This document shows positions 1 through 11,300 of a DNA stretch of 60,000 bases, piece by piece. The stretch is from Takakia lepidozioides. Its lineage: Eukaryota > Streptophyta > Takakiopsida > Takakiales > Takakiaceae. Below the pieces are notes generated by a model. It had not been told where the DNA came from, did no database searches, and saw only the letters and a list, made by a program, of their open reading frames with translations. A program made the position numbers and the translations under genes. The stretch is taken from NCBI GenBank assembly GCA_030704615.1, contig CM060734.1:37218042-37278041 (forward strand). Direction: 5' to 3'. Every line of letters begins with the position of its first letter. Position 1 is the stretch's first letter.

Positions 1-169
1 CTGATTTACTTCTGCTGGCAATACTGGCTTTACTTTGCTGGTTTGAACAGTACTGATGCGTGAGAGGTTATTGTAACACCTGGTGCTGCACAACCTTGTT
101 TTCATACGCTGCTGATGGCTGCCCAATGGTGGGCTATTGTTGCAAACACATGTGATGCTTAAGCTCCCA

Positions 170-670
170 TGGAATCCTTCCATAATATTGACAGGTACCA
201 CCCTAGCATACATGTTAATGACGGTGTTGCCCAGCTTGTGATTTAGAAGAATTTCATCCCTCTTGATGTCATCATAGGCCTGCTCTCCCTCTCTAAGAGA
301 TGCAGTGCTGGTGTATACCTCGTAGATGGAAGTGATTCTGACATGGGTAGGCTTTATATCCTCCCACACCATCTGCCCATTCATCTCCAGAACCTGAATT
401 TTGCAAGCATGCTGGGCATTTCTCATAATCACCACATTTGGTAACATCCCATCTCGTTCAGCCATGTTGATGAGCACTCCCTTTGCATTCTTGATACCCC
501 CCCACTTGGTATATATGCGAACAAAGGTAGTGCCCAAGATAATCCTTGGCACAACTCCAGCCTCAATGACATCAACATGGATTCCCTTGCCTTCACCCAT
601 GTTTGCCAGGCTTGCGCATGTATTGCATATACTAAGGAATGTCACTTGGTTGGGCTTTACCTTTTTATTT
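170..670 (-). pseudogene. Degenerate PPR (PLS-type) relic
   Basis: Read on the minus strand, about 460-665 translates to a recognisable PLS unit: VKPNQVTFLSICNTCASLA, then a VHxDVI-like stretch, GVVPRIILGTTFVRIYTKWG and AKGVLINMAERDG. These align with VKPDHITFVCVCSACASLA and GIVPDVILNTALVDMYAKCG of the intact PPR genes at 8.4 and 55.4 kb. A more decayed second unit continues downstream to about 180 (DIKPTHVRITS, ASLREGEQAYDDIKRDEILL, NTVINMYARV). No start, E or DYW region is visible. I read it as an old, eroded relative of the two intact genes, not a working gene. Confidence 0.7.
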
Positions 671-1070
671 CCAAAATCTGAAGACAGCTCATTACTTCCA
701 TATTGAGTTGCCGCTGCTGGTATAGCGCTGACTCCTTCAGATATGTCCACAGAGATTACACTGTAAAGGCAGCTTCCCAAACTTGCTCCCCTCTTGTGCT
801 GGCGTTTTGGTGTGTATGCAAGTCCTTTCTCTGTCCATGTCTGCTTCCATCTTCCACCAAAGCCAGCCATTCCTTTACAACCTTGCTTCAGATTACTGAG
901 CTGTATATACCAGATGTATTGGCAGCATAAAATTGTAATCAGGATGGCCTGTTCTGACCAGTTCTTCACCGTTTGCCATAGGCACCTGCAGCACATAATC
1001 GATGCCCCCCATCTCCACTGTTGTAATTGCTGATGCACGCCAGTGACGACCCTACAGCACATAATCAATA
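671..1070. other. Non-coding stretch
   Basis: Short open frames lie on both strands, but none shows a recognisable domain or codon pattern. The far end (1,081-1,140) is pyrimidine-rich with C and T runs. Nothing further can be supported. Confidence 0.4.
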
Positions 1071-3078
1071 TCAAGATGGCCTGTTGCCTCCATGCCTTAA
1101 CATCCCCCTTTTCCCCTTTCCCCCCCCTTTTTTTTTGTAATTATGTATACAACTTGTGAACCGGAGGATGCTGTGGTTAATGAATGATTTCCTTGTGCTT
1201 TGCCTCCACCTTTGACACCATTTTTCCTTTGTTTTTGGCAGATTTGTTCCTTGCAGAATCACCTCATCGTCATGCATCTTTTCTTTGTGACCCTCCTCTA
1301 CATAATGCAAGTCTTTGCATGTCCACACTCTTGGCTTCCACACATGGTTTTCTGCCCCTTCGTATGCCCTAATGACTTCTCCACTCTTCATGTCATCATG
1401 TGCAAGCTTAGGTGTTCTCATGCATCGATCTTTCAGGTTATCCCTTCTCCTTTTTACCACCTTTTCCATCACTGGAGCGAGTTGTACGCTCCCTCCCTTT
1501 AGACAAATTTCTTCTCCAATCTGCAGTGCCTCTCCATTGTATGAATCCTTCCACACCTGATACTCCATGTTCCCTTCATCTCCCCCCAACATTTGTCAAC
1601 GTTTCATCATCCAAAGAAGTTTCAACGTCCTCTTCCTTGTCCTGAATTGGGGTTCCTGGTGTCCCCATGAACATGTTATTGACTGATGATGTGCATATAT
1701 CCAAGAGCAGCTGGAGCCATTGCAGCTCTGCCTGAAGATGCTTGTTATCACTACGGAGCTCATCCCAGTACACTTATCTGGCCTTACTCCGTTCTTGGGT
1801 GGATTTCTCGAGTGCCAACTGTAACTGTTGAATTTCCATGACCAAGTTCTCTACCTGGATTTTAGTTTCTCTCTGTAGTGCTAGGGCAGCTACAACGCTA
1901 TCTCGTGCACCCTTTACCTCTAATTTCTCCTCCTGTGCAGTCGCAAGTTTGGTGTGCAGCCCACTTAGTTCCTTTCCCGTATCCAGAGATGCTCCTCCAT
2001 TCTCCAACTGTATATGAGTTGAGCTACTTTGTGGCTCACTGTTGCCCCCGTCATCATGTTGCAGCTTACCTTTGTGAGAACATCTGGAAATCTGAGCCCT
2101 GTCGTACTCTTCATTCCCCAACACACTCAGTCCTCTCTTGGAAACACTAATCTTTGGTGACATGGTAGCATCATGCCCAAACTTTCCAAGCATGTCTTGA
2201 TCAAGGTGTGCATCTTTCTCTAGATCCTGTCTAGTTTGAGCAAGCATCGTACACTCTTCCTCCACCCATTCCATCAGGTCTGTCCAAGATTCGTTGTGAT
2301 CTTCCTCTACCATGACACTCACTTCACCGGTTGTACCACTATTGCTTGGGGAGTTGGTGGTGCTATGCCCAGACTCCCCAAGTATGTCTTGCCCTACATG
2401 TGTCCTTGTATAAGACCTTGTAAACTGCACATGAACTTGCAATCTAGGTGTACACTCTTCATTGACACCTGATTGATACTCTGTTGAACAAAAGATGTCT
2501 TCCACGATCTCTTTTTCCACATCACAAAACACATTCACAACATTTGTGCCAAGAGAGCTTACCCATTCGCACTCCATCCTTCTGCTGCTCCTCGACTCCC
2601 ATTGTTCCAACATTTCACAGCATGAATCTTGCATTCCACATGTTCCCACTTGCAGCCCCAGCTGGTGATTCCTTTCGCTTCGGATCTGATTCTGTCTTGA
2701 TGGACATGCAATGCAACACTCTACTTGCTGCCTTGTGTTGTTCAAGTTGAGAACTCGAGGAAGCCTTGTAGGGACTTTGCTGGTTTGGTTCTTCTCCCTA
2801 AAGCACCTCCGTGACATGGTTTTGTGATCTGGTATAGGTTTATGATCAGTAGAACTCACAGGTGTGAACCTGTTGTGATTATCCTTCTCAATCAGAGACA
2901 ATTTCTCTTCCATCCCTGTGGCAGACTCTTCTACATTTGTATCTATCCCATCAAACTAGCGTAGGTGCAACTTTCTAAGACAGACTGTCCTGCCAACACC
3001 ACTGCTCGCAGCAGCTGCTAAGAGTTGCCCGTCATCTTCCTCTTCGTCTTCCTCAACCCGCATTTCTAGGTTAAACAT
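1071..3078 (-). pseudogene. Broken ORF for an uncharacterised coiled-coil protein
   Basis: I do not recognise the family. The minus-strand frame can be followed from an ATG at 3,078 (MFNLEMRVEEDEEEDDGQ, acidic). It meets one in-frame TAG after about 40 codons, reopens as 379 uninterrupted codons (2,913-1,774), meets an in-frame TAA, and continues 65 codons to 1,576. A one-base shift then leads into a 173-codon frame ending at 1,071. The C-terminal half of the long frame and the stretch just after the TAA look like coiled coil (VENLVMEIQQLQLALEKST, then SDNKHLQAELQWLQLLL). The middle is rich in Ser, Glu and Asp with many Cys. Two stops and a shift in an otherwise open 2 kb favour a recent pseudogene. 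Unrecognised introns at the stops are the alternative. Confidence 0.45.
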
Positions 3079-3784
3079 CTGCGATGAAAACATTCATCCC
3101 AAGGATGAAAATACGCATGGTCATGACTTAGCCACTTTTTATCCCGGCAGAGCATTAGCATAGCGTGCCCATGAAATTACCTATATGCAGGGATAAATCC
3201 CTCCCGCAATTGGTACCAGGGCACTCCCTTTGCAGAATCTAAACAAAAATTTAATGTTACTCCCCTTGCATTCACACCACATGGTCTTCTCCACAGTTAT
3301 GTGGAATGACCTACAATATAGGCAGTAAAATACTCCACACCCACACCAAGAGTTGCTCCAAAATACGCCACGTGTTGCCTTGACAAAAATACACGTGGTG
3401 CCCATACCGTTGCCCAGATGTCGTCAAGCCATGGTGACAGGCTGTCGCATAATTTTCCCGTAGGTGTGGACAAGTCCACACCCTTTGTACATCTAGGATC
3501 CACGTGGCGGTGTTCGCCAAAGCACACATCGCCCATGGAAAAAGCCATTCACCCCGTGAAAAAAGCCACCTCTGGATTCAGCCACCCGTGGACTTTTCCA
3601 CAGGGCCACCCGAGAGCCAGGCCATCCACGGGGTGTCCGAAAGCACTAGTCGTTTCTTACACCCACGACAGGTGTGGATTGCGGCTGATTCCACAGCAAA
3701 AAGTGTGGAAAAAGCCGTGGAAAAAGCCGGTTTCTCTTCTAGTGAGATAAGATAAAACCTGGTGGGAGCCAATCCCACAAAAGG
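3079..3784. other. Non-coding stretch with short direct repeats
   Basis: No credible coding frame. The 12-bp unit GTGGAAAAAGCC is repeated head to tail at 3,705-3,728, and related GGAAAAAGCC and GAAAAAAGCC occur near 3,538 and 3,557. GTGGACTTTTCCAC (3,590-3,603) is a short inverted repeat. It may be part of an unclassified mobile element. Confidence 0.4.
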
Positions 3785-3965
3785 CTACCCTTGGCACTAG
3801 ACTGACATTTAAACCTGGGGCGGGGAGTCTACCTTTGAACAATAAATAGATGCAGAGCGAAAAAGGGAGATTGTCAATGCCCAATGCGCAGGCGGCCTGA
3901 AAACAATATCCAATTTCTCATACAATGCCTATTCCCAACAGAGAGGGACCCTCTTCAGGACCATC
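3785..3965 (+). mobile_element. LINE ORF2 C-terminal remnant
   Basis: In the plus frame, LGTRLTFKPGAGSLPLNNK, a stop, then MQSEKG matches the better-kept LINE piece at about 29.8-30.1 kb (LGTRLKFTLRAGSPPLNSK, MQRGKG). After a frame change, RPENNIQFLIQC matches QPEDNIHFLIHC, the zinc-binding-like C-terminal region of that LINE. It carries stops and shifts and is non-functional. Both ends are too decayed to place exactly. Confidence 0.6.
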
Positions 3966-4189
3966 AAGAACATAGTCCCTGCGTCTTTGTTCACCAACGT
4001 CCAAATCTCGAGGCTGAGCCTAAAGCCTCGGGGGTCTAATTGATGGGCAACTCACACACAACAGATTCATGCTTGTGTGAAGGGTTTTTTAAGGGATATC
4101 TGGAAAGCTTGAACTATTGTTTTTTCCAAGGTTTGTCCCACTACCGGAGTGAGCCCATCACAAAGGTAGAGTCTGTTCCCTCTTGTTCC

Positions 4190-5340
4190 TCATCTCTCTT
4201 ACCTGATTCTGGATACTTTGGCAGTATCATGTCAAAGTCACTCCAACTATCAAAGGTTCACCCAACCAGCTAACTTGCAGAATTCAACATGAAAATTTAG
4301 GGCCGGTTCTGATAAGAGGGAACCCACACTCCATCCCTGCTCCTTCAGCTATCCATGCCTCTGCACAAATCATGCATACATCCTTGCCTTGCTGCTAGCA
4401 ACATACAATGGTAGCCTAGAATTCTTCCAGCAAACACCCAAACCATACTTATCATACTAGTTCCTATGCTGAGTTGCATCTGCTTCCAACAGGCATTCAC
4501 CTTTTTGTCTCCATTGTCCCACAATTGACTGGCTTCGGAGAAGTGTTCATTCCAAAGCTTCTCCATGTTTGATAGCAACACATAAGTCGCGGCATCCTGT
4601 TCATCCTACTTGAGGATAGATGTTGCCACACATTTAGCCATCTCCACATTGCCATGGATTCTGCAGGCACCAAGCAAGGCCTTCCAGACCACAACATCTG
4701 GATTGATTGGCATTTTATTAACCAGGTCCACTGCCTCATCCAGTTGTCCCGCACGTCCAAGAAGGTCCACCATGCAGCCAAAGTGCTTTACTGTTAGAGT
4801 GATACCATGAACTTGACTCAGGGAATCGAAGTAGTGTCTTCCTTCATCCAGTAGGCCAGTGTGGTTGCATGCAGAGAGAACACATATAAAGGCTGTCCAC
4901 CTTCAAGCCGTTCTTGTGCATTCCTTCAAATAGTTGCAGGACCTCCCTATGACAACATACTGGGCATATCCTGCGATCATCGCATTCCACATCTGGCATA
5001 CATGTCCACGAGGGTATTGTTCAGAACCACATCTGGTACAATTCCAGCTTTGGCGATGCAACCATGCCATTTTCCAGGGCTGCCAGGCTTGCATACGCAC
5101 TGCAAATGCACACAAACGTGATGAGGTCAGGCTTCACCACTTCCCCCATCATTTGTTCATAGGTCTCCAAAGCCTCCATCCCGTGCCCCTGCTGTGCATA
5201 CCCTGCAAGCATCGCGTTCCACGACACCACATCTCGTTCAGCCACAGTGTAGAAAACTCCCTTCGCATCCTCGATTCACCCACATTTGGCATATGTCCAC
5301 CAGGGCAGTGTTTAGGATGAATCTGGTGCAATAAGTTAGA
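4190..5340 (-). pseudogene. Chimeric PPR-PDF relic of the duplicated locus
   Basis: On the minus strand, 5,340-4,566 is a decayed PPR segment: MAERDVVSWNAMLAGYAQQG, EALETYEQMMGEVVKPD, then a deletion, then the late repeats and E region up to ATYVLLSN. At 4,566 it joins, in frame, a copy of a PDF-motif half-exon (MEKLWNEHFSEASQLWDNGD, ending AAAAAG before a GTGAAT donor). The intron-like sequence that normally follows this exon in the two intact loci comes next, then a further flank piece at 4,320-4,190. Order is therefore PPR then PDF, the reverse of the intact loci, as expected from a deletion between neighbouring head-to-tail copies. The DYW domain is missing and several PPR units are lost, so it is a pseudogene. 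Confidence 0.75.
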
Positions 5341-5547
5341 CAACCACCAGTCTTTGATGTTCGCCTTATTCTACACAAGGTTGCAATGCTCCATGGATAT
5401 GGCGGAAAGGTGAACGATGGCGGAAAACATTCATTATGCTTTTAAAACTAGCATTCTGTTGAGGTGGTGACCCCCTGTCCCTAGGCATCAATGTTTTGCT
5501 TCCTGCTATGTTGGAGCTCTGATTTTTGTAGTCCACAGCTGGCGCTC

Positions 5548-5869
5548 CTATCTTATGTTAATACTTCGCAATGACAGATCACCAGTTCCTCCCATGGAGA
5601 CCTTCTTGACAGGTTGTGCCATCCCAAATACCTTCCAAAAGCGAAGTGTCTCATCCGCAGCAGCGGAGATTACCATTGTGTAGATAGACTGCTGACTCAG
5701 GTGATGTTGATGTGACAGCTGCATCCCAAATGTAGAGCAAGTTGTCATTGCCTCCACTTGCTAGCTGTTGGCCTGACGGTGACCACTTGAGGCCACACAC
5801 CTCCTGATTGTGCCCTATCAGACGGGAGGTGACATGATCTCTCACCCGTACTGCCAATTCAAAACACAC
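5548..5869 (-). pseudogene. Truncated CDC20/FZR (Fizzy-type WD40) copy
   Basis: The minus-strand frame reads RVRDHVTSRLIGHNQEVCGL, KWSPSGQQLASGGNDNLLYI and WDAA. This is a hallmark blade of the anaphase-promoting-complex activators CDC20 and CDH1/FZR (CCS52 in plants). After a frame change it reads VISAAADETLRFWKVFG, the last WD40 blade of the same family. The blades that should lie between are absent, so an internal deletion plus frameshift has joined them. No start, C-box or IR tail is visible. I infer a dead partial copy; whether it was retroposed cannot be told because intron positions in the parent are not in view. Confidence 0.75.
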
Positions 5870-6629
5870 TCTTTAGCAAGTCATATTTTGAAGGAAGACA
5901 TGTCTGTAGTATCCATTTAAGCCTCTTTCTCCTTCTGGTACTTTCAGTAATCTCCACTGCCTTCAAAGTTCCCCGTCTGAATGCTCAGTTATTGAATGTG
6001 TCTGTGACAACCATTGTTGAGTTTCAGAAACATCTCACTCCATCAGAAAAACATTGTTATGCTGATCAGCATACTTTGTATCACTTCTTGTTGATTCCTT
6101 ACCCCAAACTTTCTCTGCCTCACAGAAGCTATTCAATGCTTGGAAAAGGGCCCAAAAGCAAACAACCTTACCATCATGGTTGATGATGTGGCTGTCACGA
6201 CCAAAACACGTTCACAAGCCTAAGCAAGCAAAATGATGTGATCTGCGGAGCCTTTGCACGAAAATCGAAGCTGATCGAACGTGGGAAAGGCCACGGTTTG
6301 CATTGAGCAGCGAGACTGTTGAGAGCTTGCAAGGTGCACGATGGCGGAAAACGCAGAGCTCCTGCAGTTCAAGAACTTCAAGAACCGGGCAGTCCGGGCA
6401 ATTCCAAAACAACTTGGCGCTTTGGGGATTTTTGGGCGGGCTGTCCGGGCAGACTCCAAAGAAATTGACGACGACGATGACCTGGCTACGATGACGTGGT
6501 GACGATGATGTGGCGATGATGACATGGCACTATGGCACCCTATTCCTGCTCTACGCTAAACTAGCTTCCCACCTTCGGTCATCGCTAGAATTCCCTTAGA
6601 TATGTACAATATATGGTATCATTAGTATG
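5870..6629. other. Non-coding stretch
   Basis: No open frame shows a known domain. The short sequence GGTG(A/C)ACGATGGCGGAAAAC occurs both here (6,332-6,351) and at 5,410-5,429, suggesting shared repeat ancestry. Repeated GATGATG/GACGATG triplets lie at 6,470-6,525. Confidence 0.35.
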
Positions 6630-6865
6630 ACCAACAGTCACTAGCTCAGTTGGTAAAGTGCGCTGAGTGCCATCCGGATGACGCTGGGGTCAAATCTTGC
6701 TACTTGACGGGTGTGGTACGCTCTTCTCCCCCTTCCCTGTGCAGTGTCGCATCGGAAAGCCTTACGGCGAGGTTATTGAGAGGTGAGGTTATTTTCCCCT
6801 CTTTATCAAGGCTGTCGCTCCCAAGTGTTTCCCTTTGAAAAAATAAAATAAAAAATAAAATAAAA
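6630..6865 (+). mobile_element. tRNA-derived SINE
   Basis: The head carries a pol III A box (TAGCTCAGTTGG, 6,642-6,653) and, about 40 bp on, a B-box-like GGGTCAAATC (near 6,687). The body contains GAGGTTATTTTCCCCTC and the tail is A-rich (AAAAAATAAAATAAAAAATA...). Direct repeats TAGTATG flank it (6,623-6,629 and 6,866-6,872), as expected for a target-site duplication. The 3' body motif recurs at about 26.5, 33.3 and 59.8 kb, so this is one dispersed family. Confidence 0.75.
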
Positions 6866-6872
6866 TAGTATG

Positions 6873-8233
6873 GGTTCTTTTTTTTTACCCTTAACTTCCT
6901 ACGCAACCTGTTTCAGGTCGCTCTCTTTGGGGGACCATCCTACCTTTTGCAGATGAACTTTTTTGACATTAATTCCTTCTAAGCATTTATAGCGCATGAG
7001 GTCCTCCAATTTATTGCATGCCATTTGGAGCAGGACCTCCAGATTTTTCTAAGGCACATGGGTCAAAAATTTATTGGGTGGAGGGAGTTATCTAGAAACG
7101 TGGGGCCCCCCTCATTAGGCCATTGAAGCATACCAGGCTACTGATGCCAAAATTGTTCGACCTATTTTAATTTCGGTTTTCACCAATAGATTCTCTTGAA
7201 AAATCTCCTGATGCTTATCGGCATTGTAAGAAGCCCCTCGCCGGGATTTGTGTAATTATGGTTTTTGGGATGACATGGTTTGGAGGTAAGCTTTAGGCTT
7301 GAATGTGCTTGCTAAGGATGGACATGTCCACCCTCACGGGGTAGCCCTTTTGGAAAATTCAAAAAGCGCTTGGTCAAAGCAAATAAAGGTTTTTTTCAAA
7401 CCAAAAGAAAAAAAAAACTTTCCCAAAAAAAAATATAATCTCTCAAATGCAAGGGTGAAAATTCTTAAAATTTAGGGAGATGGTGTAAAGGCCAGGTAGG
7501 CATGTATGTTAGCAGTCAATTTTTGTGGATGAATGCTGATAGGTGGTTAGCCTCCGTTAGTTAGCTGCAAGGGGTAGTAATTTTTTGAAGTGAAAAAATT
7601 CACCTTGTAGAAAGTTAAGGATTAATATCAGTTGAATGTCAATACAGATATCAATATGACTTTTTTTTAATAAAAATGGGGCTGAGGCAAGTGCAAGCAT
7701 TTAAATCATATTGATAATAAAAGGCCGAAGCAAGTGAACACATAGAAAAGTTCAGCAAATAAAAGGAAAAAACAACCCTGTGGAGGCCATGAAGGTAGTA
7801 CGACACCGACACTGTCGTACGGCCACCCGCAACCAAGGAAGAAGAGAAGAGCGCGACAACAGAGGGGCCAACACCAAGGCCACCATAGCCCACAGGCAAG
7901 AGACCAACAAAAAACAGGGCGAAGCACCACAAGGCAGTATTAGGGGAAGGAAAAGGAAAACAAGCTCCAATAATTGAATAGCTTAGATCGCGGAACTCCA
8001 AATTTGAAATGGTCATTTGAACTATTCAAATGGCTCATTCCAATATTTAAATGGCCATTTGAATATCATTTGAACTATTCAAATGGCCCATTCCAATATT
8101 GAAATGCCAAGCCGGGGGCAAACGGAAGGGCGAAGCATGGCCCTAAGCACCAAACTCGCAACTGCAGCCATTACGTGCCTTTAGTGTTTGCAATAACCTA
8201 CCCACGATGCACAACCAAATCCGAGCGACCCCA
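6873..8233. other. AT-rich non-coding stretch
   Basis: Open frames here are short and in conflicting frames. A-tracts occur at 7,380-7,440. The stretch abuts the downstream edge of the duplicated PPR segment, whose shared sequence starts near 8,234 (CTATGCCGGGTAGACCCC). Confidence 0.4.
8012..8103. repeat. Tandem pair of near-palindromes
   Basis: CATTTGAACTATTCAAATGG followed by CATTCCAATATT occurs twice, about 50 bp apart. Each copy is nearly self-complementary (CATTTGAA against TTCAAATG), so the block could fold as adjacent hairpins. It resembles miniature-element or repeat debris; no coding potential. Confidence 0.6.
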
Positions 8234-8396
8234 CTATGCCGGGTAGACCCCACTATCATTTCCCGTGGATATGCCACAGGAAATGCACTCAACAGTACCT
8301 CATGGTCGATACTCTCAGGAAATGGTGGATGCTCTGAGTAGCTACACAGATCACTGAATGAAGCAAGACAATCGCATCTTTCCAAGAAAACACCTT

Positions 8397-11300
8397 TCAC
8401 CAGTAATCCCCACAAGAACAAATCCCATCTTCAAAGTGGTGAAAGCGGTTAGCGTCCCGTACAACAATTGCTCGGCCAACAATCTTTGAGATGAATTTGG
8501 TGGAGGTGTGGCAATCACCACACACTCGAAGATTCTTGATGAGACGGAGAGGCGTCCTGGGGGTCGTGCTGATCAGCCCAAAACCAATGGCCAGCTTCTC
8601 ACTGTGGTGGCAAAGAGAAAATTCCTTTTCCTCCTCCCCCACATCATGCAATACAAAGCGCGTGTCAGGCACATACCCCGCCTCCTTCATCTGCCCAGAC
8701 AATCTTCTCAGCTCAGCATGGATTTCCTTAATTCTGGGATGCAACTTGTCATCTACAACGAAGGTGTGCACCCTGTTGCCAACCTCAATGCAGCAGCAAC
8801 CTGGCTCCTTTCTAACCCCTTTGACCTTCATCATTTTTCTCACCTTTGCAGTATCATCCCACCTGCCAGCTGCAGCATAGATGTTTGAGAGCAACACATA
8901 AGTCGCGGCATCCTGTTCATCCCACGTGAGGATAGATGTTGCTGCTCGTTCAGCCATCTCCACATTGCCATGGATTCTGCAAGCACCAAGCAAGGCCCTC
9001 CACACCATAGCATCTGGATTGATGGGCATTTTATTAATCAGGTCCACTGCCTCATCCAGTTGTCCCGCACGTCCAAGAAGGTCCACCATGCAGCCAAAAT
9101 GCTTTACTGTCGGAGTGACACCATGATCTTGACTCAGGGAATCAAAGTAGCGTCTTCCTTCATTCAGTAGGCCAGCGTGGCTGCATGCAGAGAGAACACA
9201 TATAAAGGTGATACTGTCCGGCTTCAAGCTGTTCTTTTGCATTCCTTCAAATAGTTGCATGACCTCCCTATGACAACCATGCTGTGCATATCCTGCGATC
9301 ATCGCGTTCCACGACACCACATTTCGTTCAACCATATTGTCGAACACTCCCTTTGCATCCTCGATGCTCCCACATTTTGCATACATGTCCACCAGGGCAG
9401 TGTTCAGGATCACATCTGGTACAATTCCAGCTCTGACGATGTCGCCATGCGCCTCTATGCCCTTTTCCAGGGCTGCCAAGCTTGCACACGCACTGCAAAC
9501 GCACACAAACGTGATGTGGTTGGGCTTCACCCCTTCCCCCATCATTTGCTCATAGGTCTCCAAAGCCTCCATCCCGCGCCCCTGCTGTGCATATCCTGCA
9601 AGCATTGCGTTCCACGACACCACATCTCGTTCAGCCATATTGTCGAACACTCCCTTTGCATCCTTGATGCTCCCACATTTTGCATACATGTCCACGAGGG
9701 CAGTGTTCAGGATCACATCTGGTACAATTCCAGCTCTGACGATGTCGCCATGCACCTCTTTGCCCTTTTCCAGGGCTGCCAGGCTTGCACACGCGCTGCA
9801 AACGCACACAAACGTGATTTGGTCGGGCTTCACCCCTTCGCACATCATTTGCTCATACGTCTCCAAAGCCTCCATTCCGCGCCCCTGCTGTGCATAGCCT
9901 GCAAGCATCGCGTTCCACGATACCACATTTCGTTCAGCCATACTGTCGAACACTCCCTTTGCATCCTCGATGCTCCCACATTTGGCATACATGTCCACCA
10001 GGGCAGTGTTCAGGATGACATTTGGTACAATTCCAGCTCTGATGATGTCGCCATGCGCCTCTTTGCCCTTTTCCAGGGCTGCCAGGCTTGCACATGCATT
10101 GCAAACGCACACAAACGTGATGTGGTTGGGCTTCACCCCTTCCCCCATCATTTGCTCATAGGTCTCCAAAGCCTCCATCCCGCACCCCTGCTGTGCATAT
10201 CCTGCAAGCATCGCACTCCACGACACCACATTTCGTTCAGCCATACTGTCGAACACTCCCTTTGCATCCTGGATGCTCCCACATTTGGCATACATGTCCA
10301 CGAGGGCAGTGTTCAAGATCACGTCTGGTACAATTCCAGCTCTGACGATGTCGCCATGCACCTCTTTGCCCTTATCCAGGGCTGCCATGCTTGCACACGC
10401 ACTGCAAACGGACACAAACGTGATGTGGTCGGGCTTCACCCCTTCCCCCATCATTTGCTCATATGTCTGCAAAGCCTCCATCCCGCGCCCCTGCTGCGCA
10501 TACCCTGCAAGCATCGCGTTCCACGACACCACATTTCGTTCAGCCATACTGTCGAACACTCCCTTTGCATCCTCGATGCTCCCACATTTTGCATACATGT
10601 CCACCAGGGCAGTGTTCAGGATGACATTTGGTACAATTCCAGCTCTGACGATGTCGCCATGCGCCCCTTTGCCCTTTTCCAAGGCTGCCAGGCTTGCACA
10701 TGCATTGCAAACGCACACAAACGTGATGTGGTTGGGCTTCACCCCTTCCCCCATCATTTGCTCATAGGTCTCCAAAGCCTCCATCCCGCGCCCCTGCTGT
10801 GCATATCCTGCAAGCATCGCACTCCACGACACCACATTTCGTTCAGCCATATTGTCGAACACTCCCTTTGCATCCTCGATGCTCCCACATTTGGCATACA
10901 TGTCCACCAGGGCAGTGTTCAGGATCACATCTGGTACAATTCCAGCTCTGACGATGTCGCCATGCACCTCTTTGCCCTTATCCAGGGCTGCCAGGCTTGC
11001 ACACGCACTGCAAACGGACACAAACGTGATGGGGTCGGGCTTCACCCCTTCCCCCATCATTTGCTCATACGTCTCCAAAGCATTCCTACCACACCCATGC
11101 TTGGTAAATCCTGCCAACATTATATTCCACGTGAACAAAGATCGTTGATGCATTCTGTTGAACACTTGGTGAGCATCCATGATGCTCCCGCACTTAACAT
11201 ACATGTTGACAAGGGTGTTGAGGAGAAAAACATTTGGCGTGAATCCACTTTGGATCATGTGAGTGTGCACCTGCTTTCCAGCTTCCAGGCCTTTCACCTT

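Noticed and set aside
3690-3760. Helitron 3' end (CTAG after a hairpin-like GTGGAAAAAGCC repeat)
   Set aside because: No matching 5' TC end, no stable terminal hairpin and no Rep/helicase sequence was seen; CTAG alone is too common.
7651-8016. 121-codon minus-strand frame with hydrophobic stretches (GLLPVGYGGLGVGPSVVAL)
   Set aside because: It overlaps two other open frames of similar length, has no recognisable motif and no splice or start support; it looks like chance in biased sequence.
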